Below are positions 4,201-5,687 of a stretch of DNA of 5,687 nucleotides, piece after piece (position 1 is the stretch's first letter; every line of letters begins with the position of its first letter). The notes under the pieces were generated by a model, which saw only the letters and a list, made by a program, of their open reading frames with translations, was not told the DNA's origin and did not search any database. The stretch is from Propionicimonas sp. Its GTDB lineage: Bacteria; Actinomycetota; Actinomycetes; Propionibacteriales; Propionibacteriaceae. The stretch is taken from positions 1 through 5,687 of the forward strand of contig JAVHXR010000198.1 in the NCBI GenBank assembly GCA_031119515.1, written 5' to 3'. The position numbers were made by a program, and so were the translations under genes.

Positions 4201-5385
4201 TCATGCCAGCTCCCGGATCACCCGCGCCAGGGCAACCGCACCTGCCTCGACGTCGGCGTCCTCGGCGTATTCCAGCGGCGAGTGCGAGATCCCGGTCGGG
4301 TTGCGGACGAAGAGCATGGCGGTGGGGACGTGGCCGGCCAGGATGCCGGCGTCGTGCCCGGCCCCGGTCGGCAGCACCGGCGCCTCCAGCAACCCCGCGA
4401 GCCGGTCCCGCAGCACGGCATCGAAGGCGACAGCCGGGCTGACCGACTCGGCGGTCAGGTCGGCGCTGGTGCCGTTGACCGCGGCCGCAGCCCTCGTGTC
4501 GGCCAGGATGCGCTCCACCAGCCGCTCCAGCGCCACCTCGCTGTCGGCCCGGGCGTCGAGCCAGGCCGTCACCTGCGCCGGGATCGCGTTGGTGTTGCCC
4601 GGCTGCACCAGCACCCGCCCGAAGGTCGCCCGCTGGTCTGCCTCCTGCGCGGCGGCCGCCGCCGCCATCACGGCGGCGGCGTAGGTAAGCATCGGGTCGT
4701 GGCGGTCGGCCATCGCGGTCGTGCCGGCGTGGTTGCCCTGCCCGGAGAGGTCGAGCCGGTAGCGGCCGTGCGGCCAGATCGCCGACGCCACCCCGACCGC
4801 CGCGTCGCCGTCGGCGAGCCACCGGCCCTGCTCGACGTGCAACTCGACGAAGGCGCCGACCCGTTCCAGCCAGGCGGACGGACCGGCGGCTCCCGGGTCG
4901 CGGCCCTGCGCCGCCATCGCCTCGGCCAGGGTGGTGCCGTCGTCGTCGCGCAGCCCGAGCGCGTGCTGCGGCGCCAGCACGCCGGTCGCCAGCCGCGAGC
5001 CGAGGCAGGCCACGCCGAACCGGGCGCCCTCCTCGTCGCTGAAGTTGGCGACCGCCACCGGCCGGGACGGGGCGAATCCCTCGGCCCGCAGGGCGTCGAT
5101 CGCCGCCAGTGCGGACACCACCCCGAGCGGACCGTCGAAGGCGCCGCCGCCGCGGACCGAGTCCAGGTGCGAGCCGACCAGCAACGCATCTGTGCCGCTG
5201 CCCCACCAGGCGAGCTGGTTGCCGTTGCCGTCCTCGACCAGCTCGAGGCCGCGGCGGATCGCCTCCGCGGCGAACCACTCCCGAAGCTCGAGCGTCGGCC
5301 CGTCCCAGGCCAGCCTGGTGTAGCCGCCGGAGGAGTCGCGCCCGACCCCCTCCAACCCGGCCAGCAGTGCGGTGGCGGTGGCCAT
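4201..5385 (-). CDS. M20-family allantoate/N-carbamoyl-amino-acid amidohydrolase-like enzyme, candidate N-formylglutamate hydrolase of the hut pathway
   Basis: The 394-residue protein is a cytoplasmic dinuclear metallo-amidase. Metal ligands of the allantoate amidohydrolase/carbamoylase type are present: H73 (GSHLDSVRGGGAFDGPLG), D84, the DEEGARFG acid pair (E118/E119), H183 (ELHVEQG) and H368 (GISHSP). The dimerisation-domain motif GQGNHAGTTAM (215-225) contributes the conserved H219; QPGNTNAIPAQVTAWLDAR (251-269) and GAGHDAGILAG (341-351) are also family signatures. Annotation pipelines would call it allantoate amidohydrolase. Its place between hutU and hutF, with no HutG in sight, suggests that it hydrolyses N-formyl-L-glutamate (or the formimino compound) instead. 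The start is the ATG at 5385, sharing one base with the hutU stop (TGATG). A GTG at 5388 immediately before it is equally possible and would give a GTGA overlap. No clear Shine-Dalgarno site is present, so it probably depends on coupling. Confidence 0.9.
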   Translation of the reverse strand: MATATALLAGLEGVGRDSSGGYTRLAWDGPTLELREWFAAEAIRRGLELVEDGNGNQLAWWGSGTDALLVGSHLDSVRGGGAFDGPLGVVSALAAIDALRAEGFAPSRPVAVANFSDEEGARFGVACLGSRLATGVLAPQHALGLRDDDGTTLAEAMAAQGRDPGAAGPSAWLERVGAFVELHVEQGRWLADGDAAVGVASAIWPHGRYRLDLSGQGNHAGTTAMADRHDPMLTYAAAVMAAAAAAQEADQRATFGRVLVQPGNTNAIPAQVTAWLDARADSEVALERLVERILADTRAAAAVNGTSADLTAESVSPAVAFDAVLRDRLAGLLEAPVLPTGAGHDAGILAGHVPTAMLFVRNPTGISHSPLEYAEDADVEAGAVALARVIRELA

Positions 5386-5687
5386 CACGAGCCCATCGGG
5401 ATCCGGACGCCACGCTCGCGGGCGACCTCCCGGGCCCGGTCGTAGCCGGCGTCGACGTGCCGCATCACGCCCGTCCCGGGATCGTTGGTGAGCACCCGGG
5501 CGATCTTCTCCGCCGCCAGTTCGGTGCCGTCGGCGACCACCACCTGGCCGGCGTGGATCGACCGCCCGATGCCGACCCCGCCACCGTGGTGGAGGGAGAC
5601 CCAGGTCGCCCCCGAGGCGGTGTTGAGCAGGGCGTTCAGCAGCGGCCAGTCCGAGACCGCGTCGGTGCCGTCGCGCATGGCCTCGGT
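5385..5687 (-). CDS. hutU: Urocanate hydratase, C-terminal 100 residues (5' part outside window)
   Basis: HutU converts urocanate to 4-imidazolone-5-propionate using tightly bound NAD+. The fragment covers the highly conserved end of the protein: MRDGTDAVSDWPLLNALLN, then TASGATWVSLHHGGGVGIGR, then KIARVLTNDPGTGVMRHVDAGYD, ending RGVRIPMGS. GIGRSIHAGQV, in place of the GMGFSQHAGMV I recall from Gram-negative enzymes, supports an actinobacterial origin. The reading frame runs open to the window edge, so this is an edge truncation and not a broken gene. It is the furthest-upstream gene of the visible operon; the operon promoter and any hutH lie outside the window. Confidence 0.96.
   Translation of the reverse strand, partial: TEAMRDGTDAVSDWPLLNALLNTASGATWVSLHHGGGVGIGRSIHAGQVVVADGTELAAEKIARVLTNDPGTGVMRHVDAGYDRAREVARERGVRIPMGS

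Larger units (their letters stand above)
4028..4204. repeat. Palindrome-rich (REP-like) insert between the M20 gene and hutF, flanked by 7-base direct repeats
   Basis: CCGTCAT occurs exactly at both edges, 4028-4034 and 4198-4204 (ATGACGG on the coding strand). One copy holds the hutF start codon, the other the stop codon of the M20 gene. Between them are several GC-rich palindromes. Excising the insert plus one repeat copy (170 bases) joins the genes as GCATGACGG, with stop and start overlapping as ATGA, the same style of junction seen elsewhere in this operon. Translated on the minus strand the insert reads PAFAGMT and SSRARPG, peptides typical of spurious translation of dispersed 'CGTCATTCC/CCCGGGATGACG' repeats. 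No transposase and no convincing terminal inverted repeat are seen. The direct repeat could be a target-site duplication or a conserved repeat end. Confidence 0.7.

Noticed and set aside
4028..4204. CRISPR-like array
   Set aside because: The repeat units are palindromic, of two types and opposite orientations, imperfect, and spaced irregularly; there are no regular spacers.
3871..5445. Long plus- and minus-strand open frames across the M20 gene and the repeat insert
   Set aside because: They are shadows of the M20 gene. Their tails across 4035-4200 are translated palindromic repeats (PAFAGMT, SSRARPG), not protein sequence.

Overview
The window is about 70% G+C. It has short gene gaps, GTG/ATG starts, Shine-Dalgarno sites (AGGAGG) and protein sequences of the actinobacterial type, notably the HutU C-terminus, a HutI with HANQLG and ATDCNPGSS motifs, and an M20 amidohydrolase sitting inside a hut cluster. 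It most likely comes from a high-GC actinobacterium; I cannot name the genus.

Right three-fifths, minus strand (5687 down to 1771): a histidine-utilisation operon, hutU (3' end only) - M20 allantoate/N-carbamoyl amidohydrolase-like gene - hutF - hutI. It would take urocanate to imidazolonepropionate (HutU), then to N-formimino-glutamate (HutI), then to N-formyl-glutamate plus ammonia (HutF). The M20 enzyme is the natural candidate for the last hydrolysis to glutamate plus formate, because no classical HutG is visible. hutU/M20 and hutF/hutI abut or overlap by 1-4 bases. M20 and hutF are instead separated by 166 bases of palindromic REP-like DNA flanked by a 7-base direct repeat. Removing one repeat copy plus the insert would restore a 4-base ATGA overlap. 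No hutH (histidine ammonia-lyase) is present in the window.

Centre, plus strand (1054-1767): an IclR-family regulator with a shortened effector domain. It converges on hutI with a 3-base gap and diverges from the left-hand operon. The 190-base divergent region (864-1053) holds a perfect 9-base inverted repeat and a third related site, good candidates for the regulator's operators.

Left fifth, minus strand (863 down to 1): two tightly coupled genes. The first encodes a 177-residue helical protein that resembles the C-terminal helical-bundle domain of cucumopine/mikimopine synthase. The second (truncated by the window edge) encodes a cyclophilin-like protein that resembles the N-terminal domain of the same enzyme. 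Cucumopine synthase condenses L-histidine with 2-oxoglutarate, so a split, order-reversed homologue beside histidine-degradation genes suggests an uncharacterised system that makes or breaks a histidine-derived, opine-like compound. That is the main discovery candidate here. The homology call is from recalled motifs, not from a search.
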